A stretch of 64,000 bases of DNA from Herminiimonas fonticola (GCF_003293745.1 NZ_PTLZ01000003.1:1-64000), one strand, 5' to 3'; positions 38,921-48,798 are shown, numbered from the stretch's first letter. Notes: generated from the sequence alone by a model not told the origin. Numbers and translations: made by a program.

Positions 38921-38987
38921 AACCCGGTTATGACACCGCGAACGACAACCACACTGGTTTCCGAGCGACGCTAAGTCGGGTTCTTTT
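38921..38987 (+). terminator. Branched structure with T-tract
   Basis: AACCCG (38921-38926) pairs with CGGGTT (38977-38982), closing a 50-nt interior that holds a second hairpin AACCA-CAC-TGGTT (38947-38959). TTCTTTTT overlaps and follows the closing stem. It may be an unusual terminator for tRNA-Val or the end of a small RNA. Confidence 0.4.
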
Positions 38988-39003
38988 TCGTCATTACCAT
39001 TTG

Positions 39004-39033
39004 AAAAAGCGCGGCTAGCCCGCGCTTTTTTTT
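39004..39033 (+). terminator. Rho-independent terminator before thrS
   Basis: An 11-bp perfect stem AAAAAGCGCGG / CCGCGCTTTTT (39004-39014 with 39020-39030), loop CTAGC, followed by more T. It ends 69 bp before the thrS start, so the thrS promoter must lie in between or transcription reads through this hairpin. Confidence 0.9.
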
Positions 39034-39102
39034 CGTCCGCATTTTTTGTTGTTCAATTAATCTAGTGTCAGCATGCAAGCCCCCGCTGAAACGGAGAGCC
39101 AA

Positions 39103-41010
39103 ATGATTACAGTCCGCCTTCCCGATGGTTCGCAACGCGAATTCGATTCCCCTGTCACCGTAGCGCAAGTCGCGGCCAATATCGGTACCGGTCTTGCCAA
39201 GGCGGCACTCGCCGGCAAGGTCAACGGCAATGTGGTCGATACTTCGTATCTGATCGAGCAAGACAGCGATCTGGCCATCATTACCGACAAGGATGCGGAT
39301 GGCCTGGATGTGATCCGTCACTCGACCGCGCATTTGCTGGCATACGCGGTCAAGGAGCTGTTTCCTGATGCGCAAGTGACGATTGGTCCGGTCATCGACA
39401 ACGGCTTCTATTACGATTTTTCGTACAAGCGTCCGTTCACACCAGAAGATTTGCTGGCGATCGAAAAGAAAATGACCGAGCTGGCGAAAAAAGACGAGCC
39501 GGTTACCCGTAAAGTTTTGCCGCGCGACGAAGCGGTTGAGTACTTCAAATCAATCGGTGAAGCCTACAAGGCAGAAATCATCGCGTCGATCCCAGCGGAT
39601 CAGGCTGTCTCGCTGTATAGCGAAGGAAAATTTACCGATTTGTGCCGCGGGCCACACGTACCATCGACTGGCAAGCTGAAAGTATTCAAGCTGATGAAAT
39701 TGGCCGGCGCGTACTGGCGTGGTGACTCCAAGAATGAAATGCTGCAGCGTATCTACGGCACTGCATGGGCGAAGAAGGAAGAGCAGGACGCTTATCTGAA
39801 CATGCTGGAAGAGGCCGAGAAGCGCGATCACCGCAAGCTGGGTCGCGCGCTGGATCTATTCCATTTTCAAGAAGAGGCGCCAGGCTTGATTTTCTGGCAT
39901 CCAAAAGGGTGGACAGTCTGGCAGCAAGTCGAGCAATACATGCGCCGCGTCTATCAAGACAATGGTTACCAGGAAGTCAAGGCGCCGCAGATTCTCGATC
40001 GCAGCCTGTGGGAGAAATCCGGCCACTGGGAAAACTACAAAGAAAACATGTTCACGACCGAGTCGGAAAACCGCTCGTATGCGTTGAAGCCTATGAATTG
40101 CCCGGGTCACGTGCAGATTTTCGCGTCGGATTTGCGTTCGTATCGCGAGCTGCCATTGCGCTATGGCGAATTCGGCCAATGCCATCGCAATGAGCCGTCC
40201 GGTTCGCTACACGGCATGATGCGTGTGCGCGGCTTTACGCAGGATGATGGCCATATCTTCTGTACCGAAGACCAGATTCTGGATGAGTGCGTTGCCTTTA
40301 CTGCATTGTTGCAAAAGGTTTATCTCAATTTCGGTTTTACTGATGTTGTTTATAAAGTGGCAACGCGTCCTGAAAAACGCGTGGGCACCGATGATGCTTG
40401 GGATAAAGCCGAGGCAGCGCTGATTGCGTCGCTGGATCGTTCGGGCTGCACCTACGAGATTTCGCCGGGCGAGGGTGCGTTCTATGGTCCTAAGATCGAA
40501 TACACATTGAAGGATGCGATTGGCCGTATGTGGCAATGCGGCACGATTCAGGTCGATTTTTCGATGCCGGCGCGTCTGGGTGCGGAATATGTCGCTGAAG
40601 ACAATACCAAGAAGATCCCGGTCATGTTGCACCGTGCGATCCTGGGTTCCTTCGAGCGCTTTATCGGTATGCTGATCGAAAATCACGCTGGCGCCTTGCC
40701 TTTATGGCTGGCCCCGGTCCAAATCGCAGTGCTGAACATCTCCGACGCACAAGCCGATTACGCGCAAGCTGTTGCACAAAACCTGAAGAAACAAGGGTTT
40801 AGAGTACATGTTGATTTGCGTAATGAGAAAATAACCTATAAAATACGCGAGCATTCCGTTCAGAAGCTGCCGTACATCATCGTTATTGGTGATAAAGAAC
40901 GGGACGCAGGTACAGTGGCCGTGCGAGCGCGGGGCAATGTCGATCTGGGTGTCATGCCTATCGATTTATTGGTGGAGCGCCTCAATAATGAGGTTGAAGC
41001 CAAAGCCTGA
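39103..41010 (+). CDS. thrS: Threonyl-tRNA synthetase
   Basis: The 635-residue class II synthetase charges tRNA-Thr. An N-terminal TGS domain (about 1-62) is followed by the editing domain with [11 protein letters not shown] (about 73) and the catalytic core with NCPGHVQIF holding a zinc ligand cysteine, then the anticodon-binding domain (about 535-635). ATG 39103 gives the usual start [10 protein letters not shown] and has GGAGAG upstream; an ATG ten codons earlier (39073) is less likely. It heads the thrS-infC-rpmI-rplT-pheST-ihfA cluster. Confidence 0.97.
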   Translation: MITVRLPDGSQREFDSPVTVAQVAANIGTGLAKAALAGKVNGNVVDTSYLIEQDSDLAIITDKDADGLDVIRHSTAHLLAYAVKELFPDAQVTIGPVIDNGFYYDFSYKRPFTPEDLLAIEKKMTELAKKDEPVTRKVLPRDEAVEYFKSIGEAYKAEIIASIPADQAVSLYSEGKFTDLCRGPHVPSTGKLKVFKLMKLAGAYWRGDSKNEMLQRIYGTAWAKKEEQDAYLNMLEEAEKRDHRKLGRALDLFHFQEEAPGLIFWHPKGWTVWQQVEQYMRRVYQDNGYQEVKAPQILDRSLWEKSGHWENYKENMFTTESENRSYALKPMNCPGHVQIFASDLRSYRELPLRYGEFGQCHRNEPSGSLHGMMRVRGFTQDDGHIFCTEDQILDECVAFTALLQKVYLNFGFTDVVYKVATRPEKRVGTDDAWDKAEAALIASLDRSGCTYEISPGEGAFYGPKIEYTLKDAIGRMWQCGTIQVDFSMPARLGAEYVAEDNTKKIPVMLHRAILGSFERFIGMLIENHAGALPLWLAPVQIAVLNISDAQADYAQAVAQNLKKQGFRVHVDLRNEKITYKIREHSVQKLPYIIVIGDKERDAGTVAVRARGNVDLGVMPIDLLVERLNNEVEAKA

Positions 41011-41070
41011 GGGATCAAACCCATAGCGCAAGAGCACGGCTTAATTATTTGATTTTAAAAGGAAATTGCA

Positions 41071-41592
41071 ATAGCTACTGATAAGTCGCATCGGATCAAC
41101 GGTGAAATTACAGCGCCTGAGCTGCGTTTGAGTGGTGTCGAAAACGAGGCACTTGGTATCGTTAGTCTGGCAGATGCCTTCCGCATGGCGGAAGAAGCTA
41201 ATGTCGATCTGGTAGAGATTGCGCCAACTGCGCAACCGCCAGTCGCACGCCTGATGGACTACGGCAAGTTTAAATACCAGGAACAGAAGAAGGCGCACGA
41301 AGCCAAACTGAAACAGAAAATTGTTTTGGTCAAGGAAGTCAAATTCCGCCCTGGCACCGATGATGGCGATTACAACATCAAGCTGCGCAATTTGATCAAA
41401 TTCCTGGACGATGGTGATAAAACCAAAATCACGCTGCGTTTTCGCGGTCGTGAAATGGCGCACCAGGACATCGGTTTCCGCATGTTGGAACGCTTGAAGG
41501 CCGATTTGGAACCATACGGCCAAGTTGAGCAGTTTCCAAAGATGGAAGGCCGTCAGATGATCATGGTTCTGTCGCCGAAGAAGAAGAAGTAA
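41071..41592 (+). CDS. infC: Translation initiation factor IF-3
   Basis: The 173-residue IF-3 binds the 30S subunit and checks start codons. The N-domain (about 1-75) is joined by a lysine-rich linker ([19 protein letters not shown]) to the C-domain, ending in LSPKKKK. Homology demands residues before the first standard start (TTG 41128): codons from 41071 read [19 protein letters not shown], the conserved IF-3 N-terminus, led by ATA. AAGGA ends 7 nt before it. So the start codon is most likely AUA (or the ATT at 41065, which is too close to the ribosome binding site). infC is known for non-standard AUU-type starts and autoregulation through them. Confidence 0.93.
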   Translation: MATDKSHRINGEITAPELRLSGVENEALGIVSLADAFRMAEEANVDLVEIAPTAQPPVARLMDYGKFKYQEQKKAHEAKLKQKIVLVKEVKFRPGTDDGDYNIKLRNLIKFLDDGDKTKITLRFRGREMAHQDIGFRMLERLKADLEPYGQVEQFPKMEGRQMIMVLSPKKKK

Positions 41593-41606
41593 TAGAATTT
41601 CGTACG

Positions 41607-41747
41607 AGTCGTTCGGCAACGAACGACTTGAACAAAATAGCAGTGGACTCGATTCCACTGCATAACAAGTGAGAGTAGGCATCCAAGTGTAGCGAAATTG
41701 CTGCCACCTGCAATCATGTTAAAAATGGAGCTGTCCCCTAAGGACAG
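41607..41747 (+). promoter_or_regulatory. Hairpins in the infC-rpmI gap
   Basis: Three stems lie in this 163-bp gap: AGTCGTTCG/CGAACGACT with a GCAA tetraloop (41607-41628), GCAGTGGA/TCCACTGC (41640-41661), and CTGTCC/GGACAG (41731-41747). The last one contains the rpmI ribosome binding site AAGGA. None has a T-tract, so they are not terminators. The gap matches the place where L20 represses rpmI-rplT in E. coli; a similar role here is inferred. Confidence 0.6.
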
Positions 41748-41755
41748 ATAGTGTC

Positions 41756-41953
41756 ATGCCTAAAATGAAAACGAAAAGCAGCGCCAAAAAGCGCTTTCGT
41801 GTACGTCCAGGTGGAACCGTCAAGCGCGGTCAAGCTTTCAAACGTCATATTCTGACCAAGAAAACCACAAAAAATAAACGTCAATTGCGTGGAGCTGTGG
41901 GTGTTCATGACACCAACATGAATTCCGTACGCGCAATGATGCCGAACGCTTAA
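41756..41953 (+). CDS. rpmI: 50S ribosomal protein L35
   Basis: A 65-residue basic protein with the L35 signature [14 protein letters not shown] at its start. The ribosome binding site AAGGA (41740-41744) is partly hidden in a hairpin, which would make translation controllable. It lies between infC and rplT, the standard order. Confidence 0.98.
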   Translation: MPKMKTKSSAKKRFRVRPGGTVKRGQAFKRHILTKKTTKNKRQLRGAVGVHDTNMNSVRAMMPNA

Positions 41954-41979
41954 CCTCACTCAATTAATCAGGAGCAATC

Positions 41980-42339
41980 ATGCCTAGAGTAAAACGTGGG
42001 GTCACAGCACGGGCCCGTCATAAAAAGATCCTCGATAAAGCCAAAGGCTATCGTGGTCGTCGCAGCAAGGTCTACCGTATTGCCAAGCAAGCAGTTATGC
42101 GCGCTGGTCAATATGCATACCGCGATCGTCGTAACAAGAAACGTGTTTTCCGCGCACTGTGGATCACCCGTATCAATGCAGCATCGCGTGAACATGGCCT
42201 TACATACAGCGTGTTCATGAACGGTCTGAAACGCGCATCTATCGAGCTGGACCGTAAAGTCTTGGCTGATATGGCTGTGATGGACAAACCAGCATTCGCG
42301 GCTATCGTGAATCAGGTGAAAACAACCATCGCTGCTTAA
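41980..42339 (+). CDS. rplT: 50S ribosomal protein L20
   Basis: A 119-residue basic protein that binds 23S rRNA early in large-subunit assembly. It starts [15 protein letters not shown] and keeps the [16 protein letters not shown] region. AGGAG lies 8 nt before the ATG. In E. coli, L20 represses this operon by binding mRNA. Confidence 0.98.
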   Translation: MPRVKRGVTARARHKKILDKAKGYRGRRSKVYRIAKQAVMRAGQYAYRDRRNKKRVFRALWITRINAASREHGLTYSVFMNGLKRASIELDRKVLADMAVMDKPAFAAIVNQVKTTIAA

Positions 42340-42352
42340 GTTGTGATCGTAT

Positions 42353-42425
42353 GCACTGTCTTCGGACGGTGCAGCAATATCCGAGAGCGGGGCAGGGTTC
42401 ATACCTATGTCCCGTTTTTATTTTT
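42353..42425 (+). terminator. Attenuator-like hairpins before pheS
   Basis: GCACTGTC-TTCG-GACGGTGC (42353-42372) is a very stable UUCG hairpin. It is followed by a terminator stem CGGGGCA / TGTCCCG (42388-42394 with 42408-42414), with further internal pairing and then TTTTTATTTTT. The second is a real Rho-independent terminator placed between rplT and pheS, where E. coli has the pheST attenuator. Confidence 0.75.
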
Positions 42426-42469
42426 GCACGGCCTTTTCGGCTTCCTTGCTAAGGACGAAAACAAACCGC

Positions 42470-43486
42470 ATGAATCCCCTAGAACAACTTGTAACGCAAG
42501 CCCAGACCGATTTCGCCGCCGCAGATGATGCCGCCGCGCTGGAAAACGCGAAAGCGAAGTATCTCGGTAAAACGGGACAGATCACTGAACAGATGAAGAG
42601 CCTGGGCAAGCTTGCGCCGGATGAGCGCAAGACACAGGGCGCTGTCATCAATTCTGCAAAAGAAAAGATCGAAGCTGCGCTGACAGCACGTCGCGATGCC
42701 TTGTCCAATGCACAGATGGAATCCCGCCTGAATGCGGAAGCCATCGATATCACCTTGCCGGGACGTGGTCGCGGCACTGGCGGCATTCACCCTGTCATGC
42801 GTACCTGGCAGCGCGTGGAAGAAATTTTCGGTTCAATCGGTTTCGACGTGGCAGACGGCCCCGAGATCGAAAACGACTGGACCAATTTCACCGCATTGAA
42901 CAGCCCGGAAAACCATCCGGCGCGTTCGATGCAGGATACCTTTTACATCGAAGGCAACGATACGCAAGGTAAACCCTTACTGCTGCGTACGCATACCAGT
43001 CCGATGCAAGTGCGCTATGCACGCATGAACAAACCACCGATTCGCGTGATCGCACCTGGCCGTACATATCGCGTCGATAGCGATGCAACCCATTCGCCTA
43101 TGTTCCATCAGGTCGAAGGTTTGTGGATAGACGAGAACATCAGCTTCGCCGACTTGAAGGGCGTGTATCTGAATTTCGTCAAAGCGTTCTTCGAAACCGA
43201 CGATCTGCAAGTGCGCTTCCGCCCATCGTATTTCCCGTTCACCGAACCATCGGCCGAGATCGATATTGCCTTCGGCAGTGGTCCGTTAAAAGGCCGCTGG
43301 CTGGAAGTATCCGGTGCCGGCCAGGTGCATCCAAACGTGATGCGCAATATGGAATTTGATCCTGAGCAATTCATCGGCTTTGCGTTTGGCTCCGGCCTCG
43401 AACGTCTGACGATGCTGCGTTACGGCATCAACGATCTGCGCCTGTTCTACGAAGGCGATTTGCGTTTCCTGAAACAATTCAACTAG
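42470..43486 (+). CDS. pheS: Phenylalanyl-tRNA synthetase alpha subunit
   Basis: The 338-residue catalytic subunit of the alpha2-beta2 enzyme. An N-terminal coiled coil (about 1-90) is followed by the class II core with [11 protein letters not shown] (motif 1 region), [21 protein letters not shown] (motif 2) and [11 protein letters not shown] (motif 3). ATG 42470 gives MNPLEQLV; upstream in-frame codons cross the terminator and are not used. The ribosome binding site AAGGA is rather far (15 nt). Confidence 0.97.
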   Translation: MNPLEQLVTQAQTDFAAADDAAALENAKAKYLGKTGQITEQMKSLGKLAPDERKTQGAVINSAKEKIEAALTARRDALSNAQMESRLNAEAIDITLPGRGRGTGGIHPVMRTWQRVEEIFGSIGFDVADGPEIENDWTNFTALNSPENHPARSMQDTFYIEGNDTQGKPLLLRTHTSPMQVRYARMNKPPIRVIAPGRTYRVDSDATHSPMFHQVEGLWIDENISFADLKGVYLNFVKAFFETDDLQVRFRPSYFPFTEPSAEIDIAFGSGPLKGRWLEVSGAGQVHPNVMRNMEFDPEQFIGFAFGSGLERLTMLRYGINDLRLFYEGDLRFLKQFN

Positions 43487-43564
43487 CAGTAACAAGGCAG
43501 GGCATGCTGAACAAGCGCGTGCTCTGATTTCTTTGTGGTGTCTGTGGCAAAAGGTTTTTAAATC

Positions 43565-45994
43565 ATGCAATTTTCCGAAAGCTGGCTCCGTACGATGGTC
43601 GATCCGAACATGACGTCGGACGAATTGGCGCACATGTTGACGATGTCTGGTCTGGAAGTCGAAGAAGTCGAACCAGTCGCGCCTCCATTCTCCAATGTTG
43701 TCGTCGCCGAAGTACGTGAGATCGCCAAACATCCGAACGCTGATCGCTTGAACGTCTGCAAGGTTGATGCCGGCACCGGAACCTTGTTGAACATCGTTTG
43801 CGGTGCGCCTAATGTACGCGCCGGTATGAAAGTCGTTTGTGCATTGGCTGGTGCGATATTGCCTCCGGGCGAAGACGGCAAACCTTTCGAAATCAAGGTC
43901 GGCGAATTGCGCGGCGTGGAATCGCAAGGCATGTTGTGTTCGGCAAAAGAATTGAAATTGTCGGACGAGCAGGGTGGCTTGATGGACCTGCCATCGGATG
44001 CGCCTATCGGTCAGAATTTCCGTGATTACTATCAACTCAATGATTTGAAATTCACGATCAAGCTGACACCGAACAAGGCCGATTGCCTGTCGGTTCTTGG
44101 CGTTGCGCGTGAAGTATCGGCATTGACTGGTACACCATTGAAAGCACCGACGTACCAAACAGTTGCCGCGACGATCAAAGATGTATTGCCAGTGACTGTT
44201 TCCGCGCCGGATTTATGCGGTCGTTTTTCCGGACGTATCATTCGCGGCTTGAATGCAAAAGCGAATACGCCGGACTGGATGAAACAACGTCTGGAACGTA
44301 GCGGCCAACGGCCAATATCTGCATTGGTCGATATCTCTAATTACGTCATGCTCGAGCTGGGTCGTCCAACGCACGTGTTCGATCTGGATAAGATCCACGG
44401 CGGCTTGACTGTACGTTGGGGTAAAAAAGACGAATCGCTGAAGCTCTTGAACGGCAACACGGTTGCCGTCGACGAGTGGATAGGCGTGATCGCTGACGAC
44501 CAGCAAATCGAATCACTGGCCGGCATCATGGGTGGCGACGCAACTGCAGTATCGCTCGATACGCAAGACATTTATCTGGAAGCCGCATTCTGGTATCCAA
44601 ATGCAATCCAGGGCCGTGCACGTCGCTTTAATTTCTCTACCGATGCCGCACATCGCTTTGAACGCGGCGTCGACTTTGCAACCACGGTTGAACACATCGA
44701 ACGCATTACTGCATTGATCGTCGAGATCTGCGGTCGAAAAGATAAAACAGCCGTTGGCCCGATCGACGACCATATCGTCAATCTGCCGAAACGCGATCCT
44801 GTCAGTGTGCGCACCGCGCGCGCAGTCAAGGTCATTGGCGTGGCCTTGACCGATGCACAGATCGCCGACATCTTTACGCGTCTGGCTTTGCCATTTACGC
44901 AAAAAGAAGGCGTGTTCTCGGTAACGCCACCGTCCTATCGTTTCGATATCGAAATCGAAGAAGATCTGATCGAAGAAATCGCACGTGTCTACGGCTTTGA
45001 GAATATTCCAGCCTTGCCACCAGTCGCAGCGAATGCGATGCGTATTCCGCTTGAGAACACACGTTCACTGTTCACGATACGTCGCCAATTGGCTGACTCC
45101 GATTATCAGGAAGTCGTCAATTTCAGTTTCGTTGAGCAAGCATGGGAAGCCGATTTCGCCGGCAATGCAAATCCAATCAAATTGCTGAATCCGATTGCCA
45201 GCCAGATGAGCGTGATGCGCTCATCGATAATCGGCAATCTGATCGCGAATGTGCGCTACAACCTGAACCGCAAGGTCAGTCGTATTCGCCTGTTTGAAAT
45301 CGGCGCGGTTTATTTGCGCAATAACATCGAGCAGGATGGTCCATTGTCGGTTGCCGGTTACGACCAGCCTAAACGCGTTGCTGCGATTGCGTATGGCCCT
45401 ATTACCGAAGAACAGTGGGGCCTAGACTCGCGCAACGTCGATTACTTCGATGTCAAAGCCGATCTGGAATCCTTGTTTGCGCCGAAGGCAGTTACTTTTA
45501 CCAAAGTTGAACATCCTGCTTTGCATCCTGGCCGTTCGGCCAATATTTTGCTTGACGGCAAAGTCGTCGGCTTTATTGGTGAGTTGCATCCGCGTTGGCA
45601 GCAAAAGTACGATTTGCCATTGGCACCGGTTTTATTTGAAGTTGATGCAAGTGCTTTGCAGCAAGTTGATGTGCCTGCTTACAAGGAAATTTCGAAATTC
45701 CCTGCGGTAACACGCGATCTCGCTTTGGTAGTAAAACAGACAGTACCAACGCAAGCTTTAATTGATGCTTTTGTTGCTGAAAAGCATGAAAATGCTATCT
45801 GCAATATTCTGCAAGTGGTTGTTTTATTTGATGAATATCGCGGCAAGGGATTGGAAGCTGACGAAAAAAGCCTTGCTTTCCGCTTCACCTTGCAAGATAC
45901 TCAAGCTACCCTGCAAGATGATTTGGTCGACGCCGCCATGGCTGCATTTGTAGCTGCAGCCGCTACAAAACACGGCGCCAAATTACGTGCATAA
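43565..45994 (+). CDS. pheT: Phenylalanyl-tRNA synthetase beta subunit
   Basis: The 809-residue beta subunit. An N-terminal tRNA-binding (EMAP-like) domain (about 40-150) is followed by B3/B4 editing, B5 and a C-terminal ferredoxin-fold anticodon-binding domain (about 715-809). It starts [14 protein letters not shown] as in the family. AAAGG lies upstream of the ATG. It is 78 bp after pheS. Confidence 0.97.
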   Translation: MQFSESWLRTMVDPNMTSDELAHMLTMSGLEVEEVEPVAPPFSNVVVAEVREIAKHPNADRLNVCKVDAGTGTLLNIVCGAPNVRAGMKVVCALAGAILPPGEDGKPFEIKVGELRGVESQGMLCSAKELKLSDEQGGLMDLPSDAPIGQNFRDYYQLNDLKFTIKLTPNKADCLSVLGVAREVSALTGTPLKAPTYQTVAATIKDVLPVTVSAPDLCGRFSGRIIRGLNAKANTPDWMKQRLERSGQRPISALVDISNYVMLELGRPTHVFDLDKIHGGLTVRWGKKDESLKLLNGNTVAVDEWIGVIADDQQIESLAGIMGGDATAVSLDTQDIYLEAAFWYPNAIQGRARRFNFSTDAAHRFERGVDFATTVEHIERITALIVEICGRKDKTAVGPIDDHIVNLPKRDPVSVRTARAVKVIGVALTDAQIADIFTRLALPFTQKEGVFSVTPPSYRFDIEIEEDLIEEIARVYGFENIPALPPVAANAMRIPLENTRSLFTIRRQLADSDYQEVVNFSFVEQAWEADFAGNANPIKLLNPIASQMSVMRSSIIGNLIANVRYNLNRKVSRIRLFEIGAVYLRNNIEQDGPLSVAGYDQPKRVAAIAYGPITEEQWGLDSRNVDYFDVKADLESLFAPKAVTFTKVEHPALHPGRSANILLDGKVVGFIGELHPRWQQKYDLPLAPVLFEVDASALQQVDVPAYKEISKFPAVTRDLALVVKQTVPTQALIDAFVAEKHENAICNILQVVVLFDEYRGKGLEADEKSLAFRFTLQDTQATLQDDLVDAAMAAFVAAAATKHGAKLRA

Positions 45995-46059
45995 GCAGCT
46001 ATATCCCTGAGCCAAGACTCAATTGAGAACAAAGCTGATACGAAGGCTAATACGCAGCA

Positions 46060-46488
46060 GTGAATATACCGAATATGAATGATGTGAATTCCGCTGAGCT
46101 CCAATCCGTGTTGGCAGCCGACCTGAACCGCGCAATGCTGGAAGCGCAGGTTCGTTCGCAGGCGGAAAAGAATTTGCCAACGCTGACCAAGGCTGAATTG
46201 GCTGAGTTGCTGTTCGAGCAAGTTGGCTTGAACAAGCGTGAAGCCAAAGACATGGTTGAGACCTTCTTTGATGAAATTCGTAACGCATTGGAACGTGGTG
46301 AAGCTGTAAAGTTATCTGGTTTCGGTAACTTTCAATTGCGCGACAAACCGCAACGTCCTGGCCGCAATCCAAAAACCGGTGAAGAAATTCCTATCACCGC
46401 GCGTCGCGTTGTCACCTTCCACGCCAGCCAAAAACTCAAAGGCATGGTCGATACTTCCAGCCAAGAATCGTTTGTCCACACAAGCTGA
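46060..46488 (+). CDS. ihfA: Integration host factor subunit alpha
   Basis: IHF-alpha, a DNA-bending nucleoid protein. The core ([20 protein letters not shown] to GMVDTSS) aligns with IHF-alpha; the DNA-intercalating arm [12 protein letters not shown] is intact. The ORF from GTG 46060 is 142 residues, about 38 longer at the N-terminus than E. coli IHF-alpha. Alternatives are ATG 46075 (137 residues) and TTG 46174 (104 residues, with GGAAAAG upstream), the last matching the usual length. The start is therefore uncertain. It follows pheT, the standard order. Confidence 0.94.
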   Translation: MNIPNMNDVNSAELQSVLAADLNRAMLEAQVRSQAEKNLPTLTKAELAELLFEQVGLNKREAKDMVETFFDEIRNALERGEAVKLSGFGNFQLRDKPQRPGRNPKTGEEIPITARRVVTFHASQKLKGMVDTSSQESFVHTS

Positions 46489-46491
46489 TAG

Positions 46492-46881
46492 ATGAACGAA
46501 CGGATCAATAAACCTGAATTGGCCCCATTGCCGCCGATTCCAGCCAAACGCTACTTTACGATCGGTGAAGTCAGCGAGTTGTGCGGTGTCAAACCACACG
46601 TGTTGCGCTATTGGGAGCAAGAGTTTACACAATTGAAGCCAGTCAAGCGACGCGGCAACCGACGCTATTACCAGCATCATGAAGTGCTGCTGATACGCCG
46701 CATACGCGAGCTGCTGTACGAACAAGGCTTCACCATCAGTGGTGCACGCAACAAACTCGAAAGCCGCATTCTGGATGCCCGTGGCGATGACGAGCTGCCA
46801 CTGGATGGCGTAACGATAGATCCGAATGCCATGCTGGCGATCCGCAATGAGTTGATGGAAATTCTGACTCTGCTCAAGTAA
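46492..46881 (+). CDS. MerR family transcriptional regulator
   Basis: A 129-residue regulator with a MerR winged helix-turn-helix (about 20-90: [22 protein letters not shown] and [16 protein letters not shown]). The short C-terminal coiled coil has no cysteine-rich metal site, so the effector is unlikely to be a metal. It starts 3 bp after ihfA, a conserved pairing in many proteobacteria. The target genes are unknown. Confidence 0.93.
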   Translation: MNERINKPELAPLPPIPAKRYFTIGEVSELCGVKPHVLRYWEQEFTQLKPVKRRGNRRYYQHHEVLLIRRIRELLYEQGFTISGARNKLESRILDARGDDELPLDGVTIDPNAMLAIRNELMEILTLLK

Positions 46882-46942
46882 ATCCAGTTTGCCCGGCATG
46901 CGTTTCGCATTTTTGCATGACAAAAACACAGCTTTGCTCTGT

Positions 46943-46948
46943 TATAAT
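46943..46948 (+). promoter_or_regulatory. -10 box of tRNA-Pro
   Basis: A consensus TATAAT lies 11 bp before the tRNA. The -35 side is poor. Confidence 0.5.
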
Positions 46949-46959
46949 TTCGGGCTAGT

Positions 46960-47036
46960 CGGGGCGTAGCGCAGCCTGGTAGCGTACTTGCATGGGGTGC
47001 AAGGGGTCGAGTGTTCGAATCACTCCGTCCCGACCA
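46960..47036 (+). tRNA. tRNA-Pro(GGG)
   Basis: A 77-nt tRNA. Acceptor strands CGGGGCG (46960-46966) and CGTCCCG (47026-47032) pair with one G-T. The anticodon stem CTTGC/GCAAG encloses ATGGGGT with anticodon GGG. CCA is encoded at 47034-47036. Confidence 0.97.
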
Positions 47037-47044
47037 AATAAATC

Positions 47045-47083
47045 AAAGGGTTACAGTAAACCGGCTGCAACCCTTTTTTATTT
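47045..47083 (+). terminator. Terminator after tRNA-Pro
   Basis: AAAGGGTT (47045-47052) pairs with AACCCTTT (47069-47076), extended by CAG/CTG around single-base bulges, followed by TTTTATTTTC. Confidence 0.85.
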
Positions 47084-47263
47084 TCTAATTCTTGTGCCCT
47101 TCATGTGCCCCTAATTTGTTGGTGGCTTATCCATCTCAAGTGACTCAATAGTGCAAGTAATCAACTTTATTTATAAAGCTTCGTTCCTCCTATCAAAGGC
47201 ATGGTCTATAAGGCTACCCTTTGTACGCTGATACATTGCGAGATAACCTTTTCAAAATACGTG

Positions 47264-47374
47264 TATAATAAAAACAGAGCTGAGGAAACTCGCTCGGGTT
47301 TTGCACTTTCCACTATAGGACTGGCGATACCTTCATAATTAGCCTGCTTCCATATCGGACGCAGGCTTTTTTGT
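47264..47374 (+). ncRNA. Candidate terminated structured RNA or leader
   Basis: A consensus -10 TATAAT (47264-47269) is followed by a hairpin GAGC-T-GAG / CTC-GCTC with a GAAA tetraloop (47277-47295), about 45 nt of less paired sequence, and a strong terminator AGCCTGC / GCAGGCT (47341-47347 with 47361-47367) running into T. The transcript would be about 95 nt. It could be a small RNA or a leader controlling the ModA-like gene that begins 60 bp later. It does not match a riboswitch class that I can recognise, and no -35 box is clear. The gap to its left (47084-47263) shows nothing else firm. Confidence 0.45.
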
Positions 47375-47433
47375 TTTTTGGAAACGAAACTGTAACCAGA
47401 ACGTGTGCTTGAATCATATTCATTGCAAGGCTC

Positions 47434-48207
47434 ATGGTGACAATTCATGGAATTTCTTCTCAAACAGATATGGCGTCTTCGTCGATGGATAAAGTATTGC
47501 CGGTGATCGTCGCTGCAGGGAGCTTGTGCATGGTGATGGATGAAATTATCCGGGCGTACCATGCGCAGGGCGGAAGCGCATTTTCTGTAAAATACGGTCC
47601 GTCTGGCAAGTTACGACAAGAGATAGAGGCCGGTGCAAAAGTCGATGTGTTTGCTTCAGCTTCAACCGAACATACACAAGCGCTGACACAACAAGAATTA
47701 TTGGGGCCTTCTCAGATATTTACGCATAACGATCTTTGCGTGATTGCGAGACCGGAACTGAATTTGAGCACTGGTAATATGCTGGAGGTTTTGAGCAAGC
47801 CTTCGGTGCGGGTGGCGACGTCTACTCCGGTAAGTGATCCTATGGGGGATTACACCTGGCAGTTCTTCGAGAAGGCAGAGAAGAAGTATGCCGGCTTCTA
47901 TCAGTTACTGGATGCAAAGGCGCGTAAGCTGTCGGGTACCAGTGTGCCGGCTGCGGGTGAAAAACTACCCTACATTACGGCGTTTGAAGATGACAAGGCT
48001 GATGCTTACATCATGTACTGCACTAATGCCGTAATTACAAAAAGAGCCTTGCCACATTTGAATGTGGTGCGTATTCCTGATGATCTTAATGTGCGCAGTG
48101 ACTACGGTATTGCTGCCGATTTGCATTCGGCTTTTGGGAAAGATTTTGTGCGTTTCATTATGCAGACACCGGCACAGAATATTTTGAAGAAACACGGTTT
48201 CGGTTAA
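47434..48207 (+). CDS. ModA-like substrate-binding protein, no signal peptide
   Basis: A 257-residue protein of the type II periplasmic-binding fold, similar to molybdate-binding ModA: LPVIVAAGSLCMVMDEI fits the first strand and helix, KYGPSGKLRQEIEAGAKVDVFASAS the oxyanion-binding loop region, and the end (VRFIMQTPAQNILKKHGFG) is typical. Unlike ModA it has no signal peptide, and an in-frame TGA at 47410-47412 rules out a longer N-terminus. It may therefore bind an oxyanion in the cytoplasm. No modBC transporter genes are near. AAGG sits close to the ATG. Confidence 0.72.
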   Translation: MVTIHGISSQTDMASSSMDKVLPVIVAAGSLCMVMDEIIRAYHAQGGSAFSVKYGPSGKLRQEIEAGAKVDVFASASTEHTQALTQQELLGPSQIFTHNDLCVIARPELNLSTGNMLEVLSKPSVRVATSTPVSDPMGDYTWQFFEKAEKKYAGFYQLLDAKARKLSGTSVPAAGEKLPYITAFEDDKADAYIMYCTNAVITKRALPHLNVVRIPDDLNVRSDYGIAADLHSAFGKDFVRFIMQTPAQNILKKHGFG

Positions 48208-48333
48208 TGCATGATTGGCTCATGTCATCAATCGCGTATTCAATACCTTGGTAAATTTTTATATCTGTAAAGCTGAAAAAATAATGAAACTAAGCAGGAT
48301 GAACAAATATTTTCTTTGGAATCGCGTCTGATC

Positions 48334-48798
48334 ATGCAGGGGCTTTTCGAATTTGAGCAGGATGGCCGTTATCCCTTGCGCCGCATTCCGATGATCATGC
48401 GTTCCAATCTGGATGCATGCGGAATAAAAATTTCACTGACTGCATGGATTACCTTGAGCCGTGACGAGCGGGAAGAACTGGTTGCCATGCCGTGCGCGTC
48501 AGAGTCACAGAGAGATCTTTATCGCAAACGTCTTGCGGCAATGCTGGCGCAGCACGCGGATAATCCGGATGCCGTGATTGAGTTTGTGGCGATAGACGCA
48601 GCACCGGCATGGAAGAACAGCGCAGCCTTGCCACAAAATATGAGCGCATCTCTGCAAGAGCTTGGATTGCCTTTACCTGACGTAAGGCAATGGGCAGCAT
48701 TGAATGAGCTGCAACGATTTGCGATGATCAAGCTCACGCGTTCAGGACACAAGAATGCCAATCTTTTACCTGCGATGAAAGAGTTTGGCTTGATCTGA
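48334..48798 (+). CDS. Nitrate reductase-associated protein family
   Basis: A 154-residue protein resembling the nitrate reductase-associated family (first noted next to assimilatory narB in cyanobacteria): FEFEQDGRYPLRRIPMIMRSN followed by LDACGIKISLTAWITLS and REELVAMPCASESQ. The function of the family is not established. ATG 48334 gives MQGLFEFEQ and is preferred; TTG 48316 is in frame. It follows the ModA-like gene by 126 bp, so molybdenum/nitrate metabolism is a reasonable but unproven theme. Confidence 0.65.
   Translation: MQGLFEFEQDGRYPLRRIPMIMRSNLDACGIKISLTAWITLSRDEREELVAMPCASESQRDLYRKRLAAMLAQHADNPDAVIEFVAIDAAPAWKNSAALPQNMSASLQELGLPLPDVRQWAALNELQRFAMIKLTRSGHKNANLLPAMKEFGLI

Noticed and set aside
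47084-47130. Repeated TGTGCCC words after tRNA-Pro as an attachment site
   Set aside because: The words do not match the tRNA 3' end and no integrase is near, so there is no support for an insertion here.
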